A DNA stretch of 64,000 bases, taken from NCBI RefSeq assembly GCF_003719195.1, contig NZ_CP024996.1, positions 5,332,001-5,396,000 of the forward strand, read 5' to 3'. The notes beneath the pieces are model-generated. The model ran no database searches and had not been told where the DNA came from. It was given only the letters and a program-made list of their open reading frames with translations. The translations under genes and the position numbers were made by a program. Of the stretch, positions 1 to 9,037 are shown one piece after another; positions within the stretch are counted from its first letter, which is position 1; every line of letters starts with the position of its first letter. Source of the DNA: Herbaspirillum rubrisubalbicans. GTDB taxonomy: Bacteria; Pseudomonadota; Gammaproteobacteria; Burkholderiales; Burkholderiaceae_D.

Positions 1-1572
1 AAGGCACGCGGCCTGCTCACCCGCGCCGGCTACATCTCCGGGGCACGCGACGCGCAACTGGTGCGGGAGCGTTGGCCCGAGGCCGATCCCTCCACCATCC
101 TCATGGCCGGCACCCGGCTGCATACGCTGGAAGGGGTGGTCAAGGTGGTGCCGGTGAGCTTCAGCTATGACCCCGACAGCGGTCGCTATGAAGGGGAATT
201 CCTGTGGCACAACTCCAGCGAGGCCGATGAACACCTGGCCGCCTATGGCATCGCCGCCGCACCCTCGTGCTGGCAGCAGATCGGCTATGCGATCGGCTAC
301 GTCAGTACCCTGCTGGGGCATCTGGTGATCTTTCGCGAAGTGGAGTGTCGCGCCATGGGCACGCCACATTGCCGCGTCATCGGCAAGTCGGCCGAACTGT
401 GGAGCGATGCCGAGGATGACCTGCGCTACCTGAACGCCCAGGATTTCGTCGGCTCGGGAATGCTGGCAAGCGACGGCGAGATCGCTGGCGACAGCGCCAC
501 CCCGGCCGAACAGGCAGAGGCTGGAGAGGCCGAACTGACACGCGCACTGGTGGGCACTTCCTCGGCCTTCAACGCCGCCTGCCATCTGCTGAACCGGGTC
601 GCCGCGACGGACGCCACGGTCCTCTTCACGGGGGAATCAGGGGTCGGCAAGGAACGCTTTGCGCGCATGTTGCACCAGATCGGCAAGCGCGAGCGACAGC
701 CTTTCATCGCCATCAATTGCGCCGCCATTCCCGAGACGCTGATCGAGACCGAACTGTTCGGCGTGGAGCGCGGGGCCTATACCGGGGCCACCCAATCGCG
801 CGCCGGGCGGTTCGAACTGGCCGATGGCGGCACGCTCTTTCTCGATGAGGTGGGCACGCTCAGTCTGGTGGCGCAGGGCAAGCTGCTGCGCGTGCTGCAG
901 GAGGGGGAATTCGAGCGGGTCGGCTCGACCCGGCCGGTGAAGGTCAACGTGCGGGTGGTCGCAGCCACCAACGAAGACCTGGCGCAGGCGGTGCGTCAGG
1001 GGCGCTTCCGGCAGGACTTGTTCTTCCGGCTCAATGTATTCCCCATCCATCTGCCGCCACTGCGTGAACGGCGCGACGACATTCCGCTGTTGATGAACCA
1101 CTTCCTCAAGTTCTATGGCCAGCGCCATGGCGTGGCGGTGCGCGGCTTTACCCAGCGCGCCATCCAGGCCCTGCTCAACTACAGCTTCCCGGGCAATATC
1201 CGCGAATTGCAGAACCTGGTCGAACGCGGCGTGATCCTGGCCCAGGGCCATCCGCTGGATTTGCCGCACATGTTCATCAGCGGCGAGACGCTCAACGATG
1301 AGGTGCTGTCACTGGCCTTGCAGGGCGAGACCGGCACGCTGGCCGGACGGCAGGAAGACAAGCCCGACGCCGGTGGCCAGCAGAGTCTGCTGGACCTGCT
1401 CACGCAATGGCGGAGCACGCAGCAAGACGCGGCATTGTCGTTACCGGACATGGAAAGCACCTTGATCGCCGAAGCCATTGCCCGCGCCGAGGGCAACCTG
1501 TCGGCTGCGGCGCGCCTGCTGGGCATCAGCCGGGCGCAACTGGCGTATCGGCAGCAGAAAGGACCGCGCTGA
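1..1572 (+). CDS. Sigma-54-dependent activator, XylR/DmpR/PoxR type (5' end missing)
   Basis: The reading frame is open from base 1, so the N-terminus lies outside the window; 523 residues are visible. The visible start matches the end of an XylR_N/V4R effector-binding module (Trp/Tyr-rich, with the CRAMGTPHC stretch at about 340-372). The AAA+ domain follows, with Walker A GESGVGKE (631-654), the sigma-54 contact loop as GAYTGA (772-789) and Walker [10 protein letters not shown] (832-858). A Fis-type helix-turn-helix closes the protein (about 1498-1560). In this family an aromatic compound bound to the N-terminal domain relieves repression of the ATPase, which remodels sigma-54 RNA polymerase. 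Target genes are not visible and probably lie to the left. Tyr for Phe in the loop is a common natural variant. The family call is firm; the effector is unknown. Confidence 0.93.
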   Translation, partial: KARGLLTRAGYISGARDAQLVRERWPEADPSTILMAGTRLHTLEGVVKVVPVSFSYDPDSGRYEGEFLWHNSSEADEHLAAYGIAAAPSCWQQIGYAIGYVSTLLGHLVIFREVECRAMGTPHCRVIGKSAELWSDAEDDLRYLNAQDFVGSGMLASDGEIAGDSATPAEQAEAGEAELTRALVGTSSAFNAACHLLNRVAATDATVLFTGESGVGKERFARMLHQIGKRERQPFIAINCAAIPETLIETELFGVERGAYTGATQSRAGRFELADGGTLFLDEVGTLSLVAQGKLLRVLQEGEFERVGSTRPVKVNVRVVAATNEDLAQAVRQGRFRQDLFFRLNVFPIHLPPLRERRDDIPLLMNHFLKFYGQRHGVAVRGFTQRAIQALLNYSFPGNIRELQNLVERGVILAQGHPLDLPHMFISGETLNDEVLSLALQGETGTLAGRQEDKPDAGGQQSLLDLLTQWRSTQQDAALSLPDMESTLIAEAIARAEGNLSAAARLLGISRAQLAYRQQKGPR

Positions 1573-1591
1573 ATATGGCTGCCGGTGCGGC

Positions 1592-1873
1592 TCAGGCGAT
1601 GTTCTTGTAAGGAGCGGGACGGTCGATCTCATCGGCCACGATCTGCATCTCGCCGATGCGATTGCGCAGTTCTTCCCAGGGATGGATGGGCAGGTCATCG
1701 CAGCGCGGTGGCGCGACCCAGTGCACCGCGAGCGCTTCCAATGCCTCCATATCGCGCACCTGCCAGCGACGTTCCAGGGCGATGAACAGCACGATGGAAG
1801 CCAGCAAGCCCACCATGCACAGTGCCAGGGCGGCATAGATGGCATAGGGCATGAGGATGTCGAACCAGTCCAC
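1592..1873 (-). CDS. Small single-pass membrane protein, unknown function
   Basis: This is a 93-residue protein. I chose the GTG at 1873 because GAGGAGG lies immediately upstream; the frame extends further but without a ribosome site. Residues about 6-32 form one hydrophobic segment rich in Ala/Leu/Ile/Val. A charged region follows (ERRWQVRDMEALEAL), then a Pro/Trp-containing soluble tail. I recognise no family. It ends 20 bases from the convergent sigma-54 activator gene. The strong ribosome site and the membrane segment make it a credible gene; its function is unknown. Confidence 0.62.
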   Translation of the reverse strand: MDWFDILMPYAIYAALALCMVGLLASIVLFIALERRWQVRDMEALEALAVHWVAPPRCDDLPIHPWEELRNRIGEMQIVADEIDRPAPYKNIA

Positions 1874-2245
1874 GTCCCCCTCCTCGCCTTTGCATTGAAT
1901 ATGGCGATGGTAGCGCCGCCATCCTGACACGCCCATCAGGAAATGACTGAGTGGCCGGCCCGCTACGCTCCTATACGCCTATGCCGCCCGCGCCAAGCTC
2001 ATCGGCAGGAACCGCGCACGTGCCGTCAGGGTCTGCCGTTCATGTGCCGTTCGCGGAGCCCTTCATGTCTGCCCCCTCATCGCCTAGCTCATCTGTCACA
2101 TCGTCGGCCAACATCCCGGCCCGCCTGGAGCGGTTCGGCCTATCTCACGGCCAGCGAGGTATTCCCGCTGCTGGGCGGTGGATGCCGAACGGCGCACGCT
2201 GGAAGACGTGGCGGAATGGCAAAACTGAAAGAAAAAAGCAGACGT
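1874..2245. other. Gene-free stretch between a small membrane gene and a helicase
   Basis: These 372 bases hold the leader of the minus-strand small membrane gene and the 3' side of the SNF2 helicase gene. Two overlapping plus-strand frames are open here, but they are Pro/Ser/Arg-rich, run into the helicase antisense and have no ribosome site, so I do not call them. I see no T-tailed hairpin, promoter pair or repeat worth naming. Confidence 0.5.
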
Positions 2246-4705
2246 TCAGATCAGGATCTTCTCGGCGATGCCCGCCCCCAGCGGTGCCAACAGGGCCTGC
2301 AATTCCTCTTCGCCGAACTTGACGGTGCTGGCGTCATCGCGCCCCAACATGCCTTCGGCCAGGGCTGACTTGCGCGCCTGCAGTTCCAGCAGGCGTTCTT
2401 CGATGCTGCCTTCGATGACCAGCTTGTAGACGAACACCTGGCGCCGCTGGCCCAAGCGGTGGGCGCGGGCGATGGCTTGCTCTTCCACGGCCGGGTTCCA
2501 CCAGGGATCGACCAGCACCACGGTATCGGCTGCGGTCAGGTTCAGACCCACGCCGCCCACCTTCAGGCTCACCAGCATCAGCGGTACGGCTTGCTCCTGG
2601 AACTGCGCGACCACGGCGCCGCGTGCGGCCGGGTCGATCTCGCCGGTGAGCATCAGGCATGGCAATTGCAAGGCCGCCAGTTCGCTGGCGATCAGTTGCA
2701 ACATGCTGGTGAATTGCGAGAACACCAGCACGCGCCGGCCTTCTTCCATCAACGTGGGCAGGGTGTCGCGCAGCCATTCGATCTTGGCGCGCTCCAGGCC
2801 CTTGGGCATACGGCCCTGCTTCAACAGGTAGGGATCGCAGCAGACCTGGCGCAACTTCAACAAGGCATCCATCACCGTGACTTGCGAACTGGCCAGGCCG
2901 CGTCGCTCCAGGGCCCGCCGCACTTGCTTGTCGGCGGCCATGCGCACGCTTTCGTAGAGTTCGCGCTGGCGGCCCTGCAAGGGCAGGCGCTCTACCATCT
3001 CGATGCGTGCGGGTAACTCCTGCAGCACATCCTCTTTGCGTCGCCGCAGGATGAAGGGGCGCACGCGCTGGGCCAGCAGGCGGGCACGCGCGGTCTGGCC
3101 CTGCTGCTCGATGGGCTTGCGCCACAAGCGCGCGAAGCTGCGGGCGTCGCCCAGCAAACCCGGCATCAGGAAATGGAACTGGCTCCACAATTCGCCCAGG
3201 TGGTTTTCCACCGGGGTGCCGGTCATGCACAGGCGATGCCGCGCGTGCAGGCGGCGTGCCGCGGCGGCACTGCGGGCGCCGGCATTCTTGATGGTCTGCG
3301 CCTCATCGAGCACCAGCAGGTGAAAGCGCAGTGCCAGCAGCGCATCCAGGTCGCGCCATAGCAGGGTATAGGTGGTCAGCACCAGATCGGCCTGGCCGGC
3401 GGCGATGGCGGGCAACTGCGCGGCGCGGTGTTCGCCATGCAGCACCTGCACGCGCAGGGCCGGGGCGATGCGGCGCGCTTCCTGCTGCCAGTTCAGCAGC
3501 AGCGAAGTCGGCACCACCACCAGCGCCGGCAAGTCGAGGCGACCGGCCTGCTGTTCGATCAACAGGTGGGCCAGCACCTGGGCGGTCTTGCCCAGGCCCA
3601 TGTCGTCGGCCAGGATGCCGGCCAGACCGTGCTGGCGCAGGTACTGCAACCAGGCCACGCCTTGTCGCTGGTAGCCGCGCAAGTCCAGTCCCAGTCCGGC
3701 CGGTGGCGCTACCGGCTGCACGCTGCCGGCTGCGCGCAGGCGTTGCGCCAGTTGCAGCAGGCCGGCGGCGCCACTCAAGTGCCAGGGGGCGCCGCCTTCG
3801 ATACCCTGCAAGGCGTGCTGCAGGCTCTCCAGGCGATGGGCATCCCAGGGCGACAGCGCTAGCGGGCCCTCCTTGCGCTTGAGGTCCACCAGCAGATCCA
3901 GTAGCGCCAGCACCACGGCCCGCAAGGGGCCGACCATGGCATCGATGCGCCGGCCACCGGGTGCGCGCAATGAAATCACCGCGTGCGGGTCCATGCGTTC
4001 GACCTGCTGGGCATCGCCCCAGCGCGGGTCGCGCCGCAGCAGGTCGGCCACCATCGGTGCCAGGTCCAGGTGCTGTCCATCGACCTCGATGCCCATCGAA
4101 AGCAGCCAGCGACCGCCGGGGTCCAGTCCATCGAAGAGCTCGCTGGAAAAGGCGCGCGGCTGCAGCGGTGCGGCCACTTCGCGCGCCATGACTGCGCCGG
4201 TGTCGCTACTGACGATGAACCGCCAGGCGCTGACCGGCACGCTCTCGTGCGCAAAGCCGGGACGCACGCGCAAGGTCCAGCCCAGTTGCTGCAGGCGCGG
4301 CGCCTGGTCGGCCCAGAAGTCACCGAAGGATGCTTCCAGCATCAGGCTCCAGAGTGGACCGGCATCGTGCAGGGGATTGTCGGCGCGCCATTGCAGGGCA
4401 TCTTCGCGCAGCGGCAACAGGCCCATCTCGCGGATGGTGTCCAGTGCCAGGGCTTCGGCGTCGGGATCGCGGCGGATGTGGGCGGGGGTGTAGCTGGTCT
4501 CCTGCTCGGCCTGGCTGGTCGGGGCCGGCGTGCTCCAGCGCTGCGCGCCCTCGCCATAGACCCAGTCGATCTGCGCCACCGTGACCATGCCGCCACGCGG
4601 TCCGAACAGGCCGTGCGCGCGCATTCCCAACAGGCCCTGGCCGCGGGTGAGCGTCTGCAGGGTCAGGCGGGGATGCAAGGTACAGGGAGCGGGCGAAGAC
4701 GACAT
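2246..4705 (-). CDS. SNF2/Rad54-family DEAD/DEAH-box helicase
   Basis: This 819-residue protein is a bacterial SNF2-type ATPase expected to translocate on double-stranded DNA or remodel DNA- or polymerase-bound proteins. The N-terminal ~330 residues are poorly recognisable. The first RecA lobe carries GLGKT (Walker A, about 370) and DEAQ (about 467). The second lobe carries VLVFSQF and the terminal AHRLGQ motif with the family's IEERLLELQ tail. The start is uncertain: ATGs at 4705 and 4735 and a longer frame to 4768 all lack a clear ribosome site, and I prefer 4705. It stands alone, with no methylase or restriction partner nearby. Family certain, biological role unknown. Confidence 0.93.
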   Translation of the reverse strand: MSSSPAPCTLHPRLTLQTLTRGQGLLGMRAHGLFGPRGGMVTVAQIDWVYGEGAQRWSTPAPTSQAEQETSYTPAHIRRDPDAEALALDTIREMGLLPLREDALQWRADNPLHDAGPLWSLMLEASFGDFWADQAPRLQQLGWTLRVRPGFAHESVPVSAWRFIVSSDTGAVMAREVAAPLQPRAFSSELFDGLDPGGRWLLSMGIEVDGQHLDLAPMVADLLRRDPRWGDAQQVERMDPHAVISLRAPGGRRIDAMVGPLRAVVLALLDLLVDLKRKEGPLALSPWDAHRLESLQHALQGIEGGAPWHLSGAAGLLQLAQRLRAAGSVQPVAPPAGLGLDLRGYQRQGVAWLQYLRQHGLAGILADDMGLGKTAQVLAHLLIEQQAGRLDLPALVVVPTSLLLNWQQEARRIAPALRVQVLHGEHRAAQLPAIAAGQADLVLTTYTLLWRDLDALLALRFHLLVLDEAQTIKNAGARSAAAARRLHARHRLCMTGTPVENHLGELWSQFHFLMPGLLGDARSFARLWRKPIEQQGQTARARLLAQRVRPFILRRRKEDVLQELPARIEMVERLPLQGRQRELYESVRMAADKQVRRALERRGLASSQVTVMDALLKLRQVCCDPYLLKQGRMPKGLERAKIEWLRDTLPTLMEEGRRVLVFSQFTSMLQLIASELAALQLPCLMLTGEIDPAARGAVVAQFQEQAVPLMLVSLKVGGVGLNLTAADTVVLVDPWWNPAVEEQAIARAHRLGQRRQVFVYKLVIEGSIEERLLELQARKSALAEGMLGRDDASTVKFGEEELQALLAPLGAGIAEKILI

Positions 4706-4783
4706 GCGGCCAGGGAAGGTTCGGGAAGCGGCCATTGTAGGGCGCGACGCGGCCCGCGTGCAGGGCAATCTCCCAGGCGGGTA

Positions 4784-4963
4784 TTACCTGGCCGGTGGCG
4801 TGATACAGAAGTCCAGCATCCCGAACGGGATACGGCCCTCACCAGTGGCCCACACCCACACGGCCCAGCACAACAGGCTGCACACCAGCAGCAGGGCCAG
4901 CACGATGTGCAGGCCGGATGCCTTGCGCAGGAAGCCTTCGACGCGGTCAAACAGGGCAGTCAT
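4784..4963 (-). CDS. Possible small membrane protein (59 aa)
   Basis: A short frame begins MTALFDRVEGFLRKASG, followed by a strongly hydrophobic segment at about residues 19-39 and a short tail. That is a believable inner-membrane miniprotein topology. It lies directly upstream of the helicase on the same strand, 78 bases before the helicase start. The ribosome site is weak and I recognise no family, so it could be a chance frame in the helicase leader. Confidence 0.4.
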   Translation of the reverse strand: MTALFDRVEGFLRKASGLHIVLALLLVCSLLCWAVWVWATGEGRIPFGMLDFCITPPAR

Positions 4964-5129
4964 GGCGAAAATGAAGGAAATGAAGAAACGGGGGAAATGG
5001 AGACAGTGACCAACGCTCCATTCTAGCCAAGCCCGACCCCCGCGCCCATGGGACAAATTGCCGCAGTGCCAGAGTGGCAAGTGAGGCTGCCCCTCCCCTT
5101 GGGGCGTCCCAGGGGTCAGGAAACAATCG

Positions 5130-5158
5130 TTGACATCGCATTTTGGTACCGCTACCAT
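5130..5158 (+). promoter_or_regulatory. Sigma-70 promoter for the MFS-GH31 operon
   Basis: The -35 element is a perfect TTGACA (5130-5135). After 17 bases comes TACCAT (5153-5158), four of six to consensus. The first LacI-type operator overlaps the spacer and -10, as expected for steric repression. The predicted leader to the TTG start at 5268 is about 100 bases. Confidence 0.65.
5144..5157. promoter_or_regulatory. LacI-type operator O1
   Basis: TGGTACCGCTACCA has perfect TGGTA/TACCA arms around a CG-containing centre, the hallmark of LacI/GalR-family sites. It overlaps the -10 element of the MFS promoter. An identical copy lies 30 bases downstream. No LacI-family regulator gene is in the window, so the cognate protein must be encoded elsewhere. 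Confidence 0.72.
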
Positions 5159-5173
5159 CACGCAAAATAAATT

Positions 5174-5187
5174 TGGTACCGCTACCA
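5174..5187. promoter_or_regulatory. LacI-type operator O2
   Basis: This is an exact repeat of O1, including the flanking TTT. Centre-to-centre spacing is 30 bases, close to three helical turns, so two dimers would sit on the same DNA face. It lies just downstream of the predicted transcription start. Confidence 0.72.
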
Positions 5188-5267
5188 ATTCGCCGACAAG
5201 GTTCAGCCTGCCCTCTCCGGGCGACCGTTTCCTGACGGCAAATAACATTCCTATCAGGAGACATCGC

Positions 5268-6554
5268 TTGAAAACGATCAAAGGCTTGCGCTGGTGGATC
5301 ATCGTGCTGGTTTGTCTGGGCACCATCACCAACTATCTGGCGCGCAATTCACTGGGCGTATTGGCGCCCACGCTCAAGGACGAACTGGGGATGAGCACCC
5401 AGCAATACTCCTACGTGGTGGCGGCCTTCCAGGTCGGCTATACGATCATGCAGCCGGTCTGTGGCTTCGTGGTGGACCTCATCGGGCTGCGCATCGGCTT
5501 TGCCCTGTTCGGAGTGCTGTGGTCACTGGCGGGCGTGCTGCACGCCGGCGCCACCGGCTGGCTGTCACTGGCCGGTTTCCGCGCGCTGATGGGCTTGACC
5601 GAAGCAGCGGCCATCCCTTCCGGCATGAAGGCGGTGGCCGAGTGGTTCCCCGACAAGGAAAAATCGGTGGCGGTAGGCTGGTTCAATTCTGGCACCTCGT
5701 TGGGTGCCATGCTGGCGCCGCCGCTGGTGATCTTCCTGCAATTGCGCTATGGCTGGCAATCGGCCTTCGTGGTGACCGGCGTGCTCGGTTTTGCCTGGGC
5801 TGCGCTGTGGTTTGCGTTCTATCGCTCGCCGCGCGACCATGCGGCGCTGTCGGAGCAAGAACGCACGACCATCGTCAGCGGCCAGCAACGTCCGGTGAGC
5901 GCAGAACGCGGCAAGCGTCCGGTCAAGGACGTGGTGAGCTCGCGCCGCTTCTGGGCCATCGCCCTGGCGCGCTTCTTTGCGGAACCGGCCTGGCAGACCT
6001 TCAGCTTCTGGATCCCCCTGTATTTCGTCAACGAGCGTCACCTGGACCTCAAATCCATCGCCATGTTTGCCTGGCTGCCCTTCCTGGCGGCCGACCTGGG
6101 TGGACTGGTGGGGGGCTACCTGTCGCCCTGGCTGATCAATCGCTTCCGCGTGCCGCTGATCTGGTCGCGCGTCTATGGCGTGGTGCTGGGCGCGGTGATG
6201 ATGATCGGTCCCGCCTGCGTCGGCCTGGTGGCCTCGCCCTATACCGCCATCGCGCTGTTCTGCGTGGGCGGCTTTGCGCACCAGATGATTTCCGGCCTGG
6301 TCAATACGCTCTCGGCGGACGTGTTCGATCCCGAAGAGGTGGGCACGGCCAGCGGCTTTGCCGGCATGTCGGCCTGGATCGGGGGCCTGGGCTTCTCGCT
6401 GCTGGTGGGTGCGCTGGCCGACAAGGTAGGCTATGGCCCGCTATTCGGTATGCTGGGCGCCTTTGACCTGATCGGCGCAGTCCTGCTCATCCTCCTGATC
6501 CGTGGTCAATCCAATGAGGAGCGTGCCGCGCGCACGCCGCCTCGCACTGTCTAA
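5268..6554 (+). CDS. MFS transporter, anion:cation symporter (sugar-acid/oligosaccharide) type
   Basis: This is a 428-residue inner-membrane carrier with the 12-helix MFS pattern. The opening NYLARNSLGVLAPTL and the STQQYSYVV stretch are typical of the ACS/hexuronate branch (ExuT, GudP, DgoT). I chose the TTG at 5268 because AGGAGA lies six bases upstream; the frame is open further back, but that part covers the operators. It is 16 bases from the GH31 gene and a porin follows, so it probably imports a glycoside or its product. Regulation is by the two LacI-type sites upstream. It is a paralogue of the transporter at 21720. Substrate unknown. Confidence 0.9.
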   Translation: MKTIKGLRWWIIVLVCLGTITNYLARNSLGVLAPTLKDELGMSTQQYSYVVAAFQVGYTIMQPVCGFVVDLIGLRIGFALFGVLWSLAGVLHAGATGWLSLAGFRALMGLTEAAAIPSGMKAVAEWFPDKEKSVAVGWFNSGTSLGAMLAPPLVIFLQLRYGWQSAFVVTGVLGFAWAALWFAFYRSPRDHAALSEQERTTIVSGQQRPVSAERGKRPVKDVVSSRRFWAIALARFFAEPAWQTFSFWIPLYFVNERHLDLKSIAMFAWLPFLAADLGGLVGGYLSPWLINRFRVPLIWSRVYGVVLGAVMMIGPACVGLVASPYTAIALFCVGGFAHQMISGLVNTLSADVFDPEEVGTASGFAGMSAWIGGLGFSLLVGALADKVGYGPLFGMLGAFDLIGAVLLILLIRGQSNEERAARTPPRTV

Positions 6555-6570
6555 ACGCAAGGGTTTCATC

Positions 6571-8982
6571 ATGTCCATGCTCCATCCGCCGCGCTTCGCG
6601 CTGCAATCCCGCTACGGCAACCATCTGCGCCTGGCCGCCGAGTCCGGTGCCGCTATCGAGCTGTTTGTCCTGGAAGAAGACATCATCCGGGTGCTGGTGC
6701 TGCCCCAGGGCGAACTGCACGGCCCAGCCTCCTGGGCCATTGCGCCCGGCGCCGAAGACACGCCGCCGCAAGGCCGCGACCGGCGCGATATGAACGGCTT
6801 CACGCTGCCCGACTTCGCCCTGCACAATGAAGCCGGCCGGGTGCAGATCGAGACCACGCAAATCCGTCTGACGGTGACGCTGGAGGGCGGCTTCTGCCAA
6901 TGGGAGATGCAGCGCCAAGGCCAGTGGCAGACGGTGCTGACGGACCGTCCCACGCAAGCCTACAACTTCGGTTACTGGGACCAGCAGGTCTATCACTACC
7001 TCAAGCGCCAGCCCGATGAACTGTACTTCGGCCTGGGCGAGCGCGCCGGTGACATGAACCGCGCCGGCCAGTCCTACGAGATGCGCAACATCGATGCCAT
7101 GGGCTATAGCGCCCGCAACACCGATCCGCTCTACAAGCACATCCCCTTCTACATCACCTGGAATGCGCAAGCCGCCAGCGGCTTCGGACTGTTCTACGAC
7201 ACCCTCTCCGACTGCCGCTTCGACATGGGCCGCGAGCTGGACAACTACCACGGCCTGTATCGCTACTTCGTGGCGCCCCATGGCGACCTGGATTACTACT
7301 TCATCGCCTCGCCCGACACGCCCCTGGCCGCCACCCGCCGCTTCACCTGGCTCACCGGCCGGCCCGCCTGGATGCCCAAGTGGGGCCTGGGCTACTCCGG
7401 CTCCACCATGAGCTATACCGATGCGCCCGATGCCCAGGTGCAGATGGGGCAGTTCATCGACAAGTGCCGCGAGCACGACATCCTGTGCGACTCCTTCCAC
7501 TTGTCGTCGGGCTATACCTCGATTGGTCCCAAGCGTTACGTGTTCCACTGGAACACCGACAAATTCCCCGATGCCAAGGGCTTCGTGCAGAGCTATCACG
7601 ATGCCGGCGTACACCTGTGCGCCAACATCAAACCCTGCCTGCTGCGCGACCATCCGCAGTTCGAACAGGCGCGCGAAGCGGGACTCTTGATCAACGACAG
7701 CCAGGGCCAGCCGGCCTGGGTGCAGTTCTGGGATGAGGTCGGGGCCTATCTCGATTTCACCAATCCGGCCACCCAGCAATGGTGGAAAGCCAACGTCAAG
7801 TCGGCCCTGCTGGACTATGGCATCAGCGCCACCTGGAACGACAACAACGAGTTCGAAGTCTGGACCCCGGATGCCCTGGCCCATGGCTTCGGCGCGCCCT
7901 ATCCGGTGCAGCAGGCCAAGGTGTTGCAGACCATGCTGATGATGCGCACCTCGCACCATGCGCAATGCGAGGCCGCACCACAGCAGCGCCCCTTCCTGGT
8001 GTCGCGCTCCGGCGGCGCCGGGATGCAGCGTTACGTGCAGACCTGGTCGGGCGATAACTACACCTCGTGGGAAACCCTGCGCTACAACCTCAAGATGGGT
8101 CTGGGCCTGGCGCTGTCGGGTGTCTCCAATATCGGCCACGACATCGGCGGCTTCGCAGGGCCGGCGCCGGAACCGGAACTGCTGGTGCGCTGGGTGGCCT
8201 TCGGCGTGTTCATGCCGCGCTTTTCCATCCATTCCTGGAACGACGACAAGACCGTCAACGAACCCTGGATGTATCCCGAGGCGACTGCCCAGATCGCCGC
8301 GCTCATCAAGCTGCGCTACCGCTTCATTCCTTACCTGTATGAATTGTTGTGGCAATCCACCCGGGATTACCAGCCGGTGCTGCGCCCGACCTTCGCGCAG
8401 TTCCCGCAGGATCGTCGCTGCTATGAAGAATGTGACGAGATGATGCTGGGCAGCGACCTGCTGGTCGCCCCCGTGGTCGAGGCTGGACAGACCGAGCGCG
8501 AGCTCTATCTGCCAGCCGGTGCGGATTGGGTCTCGTACTGGAGCGGCGAAAGCTTTGCCGGCGGCCAGCGCGTGCGCCTGCCGGCGCCCTGGGAGCAGCC
8601 GGTGATGCTCATCCGCAAGGGGGGCGTGATCCCCATGAACGTGGCCGAACAACACTTCGGCCAGCCCGCCGATGCGCGCGCCTTCCTGGTGGCGCCGGTG
8701 GCCGGTGAGGGGGAAGCCAGCGGCGGCTGCATCGAGGACGATGGCCATAGCCAGGCCTGGCGCGAAGGTGAGCAAGGACGCTGGCAGGTGCGCGCCCGCA
8801 GCGATGCCCACAGCATCACGCTGCAGGTGACGCAGGAAGGCCAGATGCCGGTGGCCACCGACACGGTGGACATCTGGCTGCCCGCTGGCGACACCCGCAC
8901 CCTGCACACACCTGAGGCCCGCATCGCCAGCGAGCACAACAGCCACGGCTGGCGCTGTCTGCGGCTCGATATGAAGAATTAA
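6571..8982 (+). CDS. Glycoside hydrolase family 31 (alpha-glucosidase/alpha-xylosidase type)
   Basis: This 803-residue protein is a retaining alpha-glycosidase of the GH31 fold, with N-terminal beta-sandwich, TIM barrel and C-terminal beta domains. The nucleophile is Asp424 in WNDNNEFE and the acid/base is Asp495 in WSGDN. SRSGGAGMQRYVQTW is the barrel strand before the acid/base. There is no signal peptide, so it acts in the cytosol on imported substrate. The start at 6571 is 16 bases after the MFS stop, with AAGGG nearby. Gene order porin-MFS-GH31 suggests uptake and cleavage of an alpha-linked disaccharide or xyloside. The WNDNNE nucleophile motif differs from the YicI (KTDFGE) and classical glucosidase (WxDMNE) forms, so I leave the substrate open. 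Confidence 0.92.
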   Translation: MSMLHPPRFALQSRYGNHLRLAAESGAAIELFVLEEDIIRVLVLPQGELHGPASWAIAPGAEDTPPQGRDRRDMNGFTLPDFALHNEAGRVQIETTQIRLTVTLEGGFCQWEMQRQGQWQTVLTDRPTQAYNFGYWDQQVYHYLKRQPDELYFGLGERAGDMNRAGQSYEMRNIDAMGYSARNTDPLYKHIPFYITWNAQAASGFGLFYDTLSDCRFDMGRELDNYHGLYRYFVAPHGDLDYYFIASPDTPLAATRRFTWLTGRPAWMPKWGLGYSGSTMSYTDAPDAQVQMGQFIDKCREHDILCDSFHLSSGYTSIGPKRYVFHWNTDKFPDAKGFVQSYHDAGVHLCANIKPCLLRDHPQFEQAREAGLLINDSQGQPAWVQFWDEVGAYLDFTNPATQQWWKANVKSALLDYGISATWNDNNEFEVWTPDALAHGFGAPYPVQQAKVLQTMLMMRTSHHAQCEAAPQQRPFLVSRSGGAGMQRYVQTWSGDNYTSWETLRYNLKMGLGLALSGVSNIGHDIGGFAGPAPEPELLVRWVAFGVFMPRFSIHSWNDDKTVNEPWMYPEATAQIAALIKLRYRFIPYLYELLWQSTRDYQPVLRPTFAQFPQDRRCYEECDEMMLGSDLLVAPVVEAGQTERELYLPAGADWVSYWSGESFAGGQRVRLPAPWEQPVMLIRKGGVIPMNVAEQHFGQPADARAFLVAPVAGEGEASGGCIEDDGHSQAWREGEQGRWQVRARSDAHSITLQVTQEGQMPVATDTVDIWLPAGDTRTLHTPEARIASEHNSHGWRCLRLDMKN

Positions 8983-9037
8983 GCAGGCAATACAGCAACC
9001 ACAAGCACAACACACCACGCCAAAACAGGAGACATGA

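Larger units (their letters stand above)
4964..5267. other. Regulatory intergenic region upstream of the MFS-GH31-porin module
   Basis: These 304 bases carry no gene. The right half holds the promoter and two LacI-type operators listed separately. The left half (4964-5129) is the possible leader of the minus-strand genes; I resolve no promoter there. Confidence 0.6.

Noticed and set aside
1943..2368. Overlapping plus-strand frames in the gap before the helicase
   Set aside because: Low-complexity Pro/Ser/Arg composition, no ribosome site, and they run into the helicase antisense.
5144..5187. Direct repeats as insertion-sequence ends
   Set aside because: The repeats are symmetric, lie on a promoter and are only 30 bases apart, as expected for operators.
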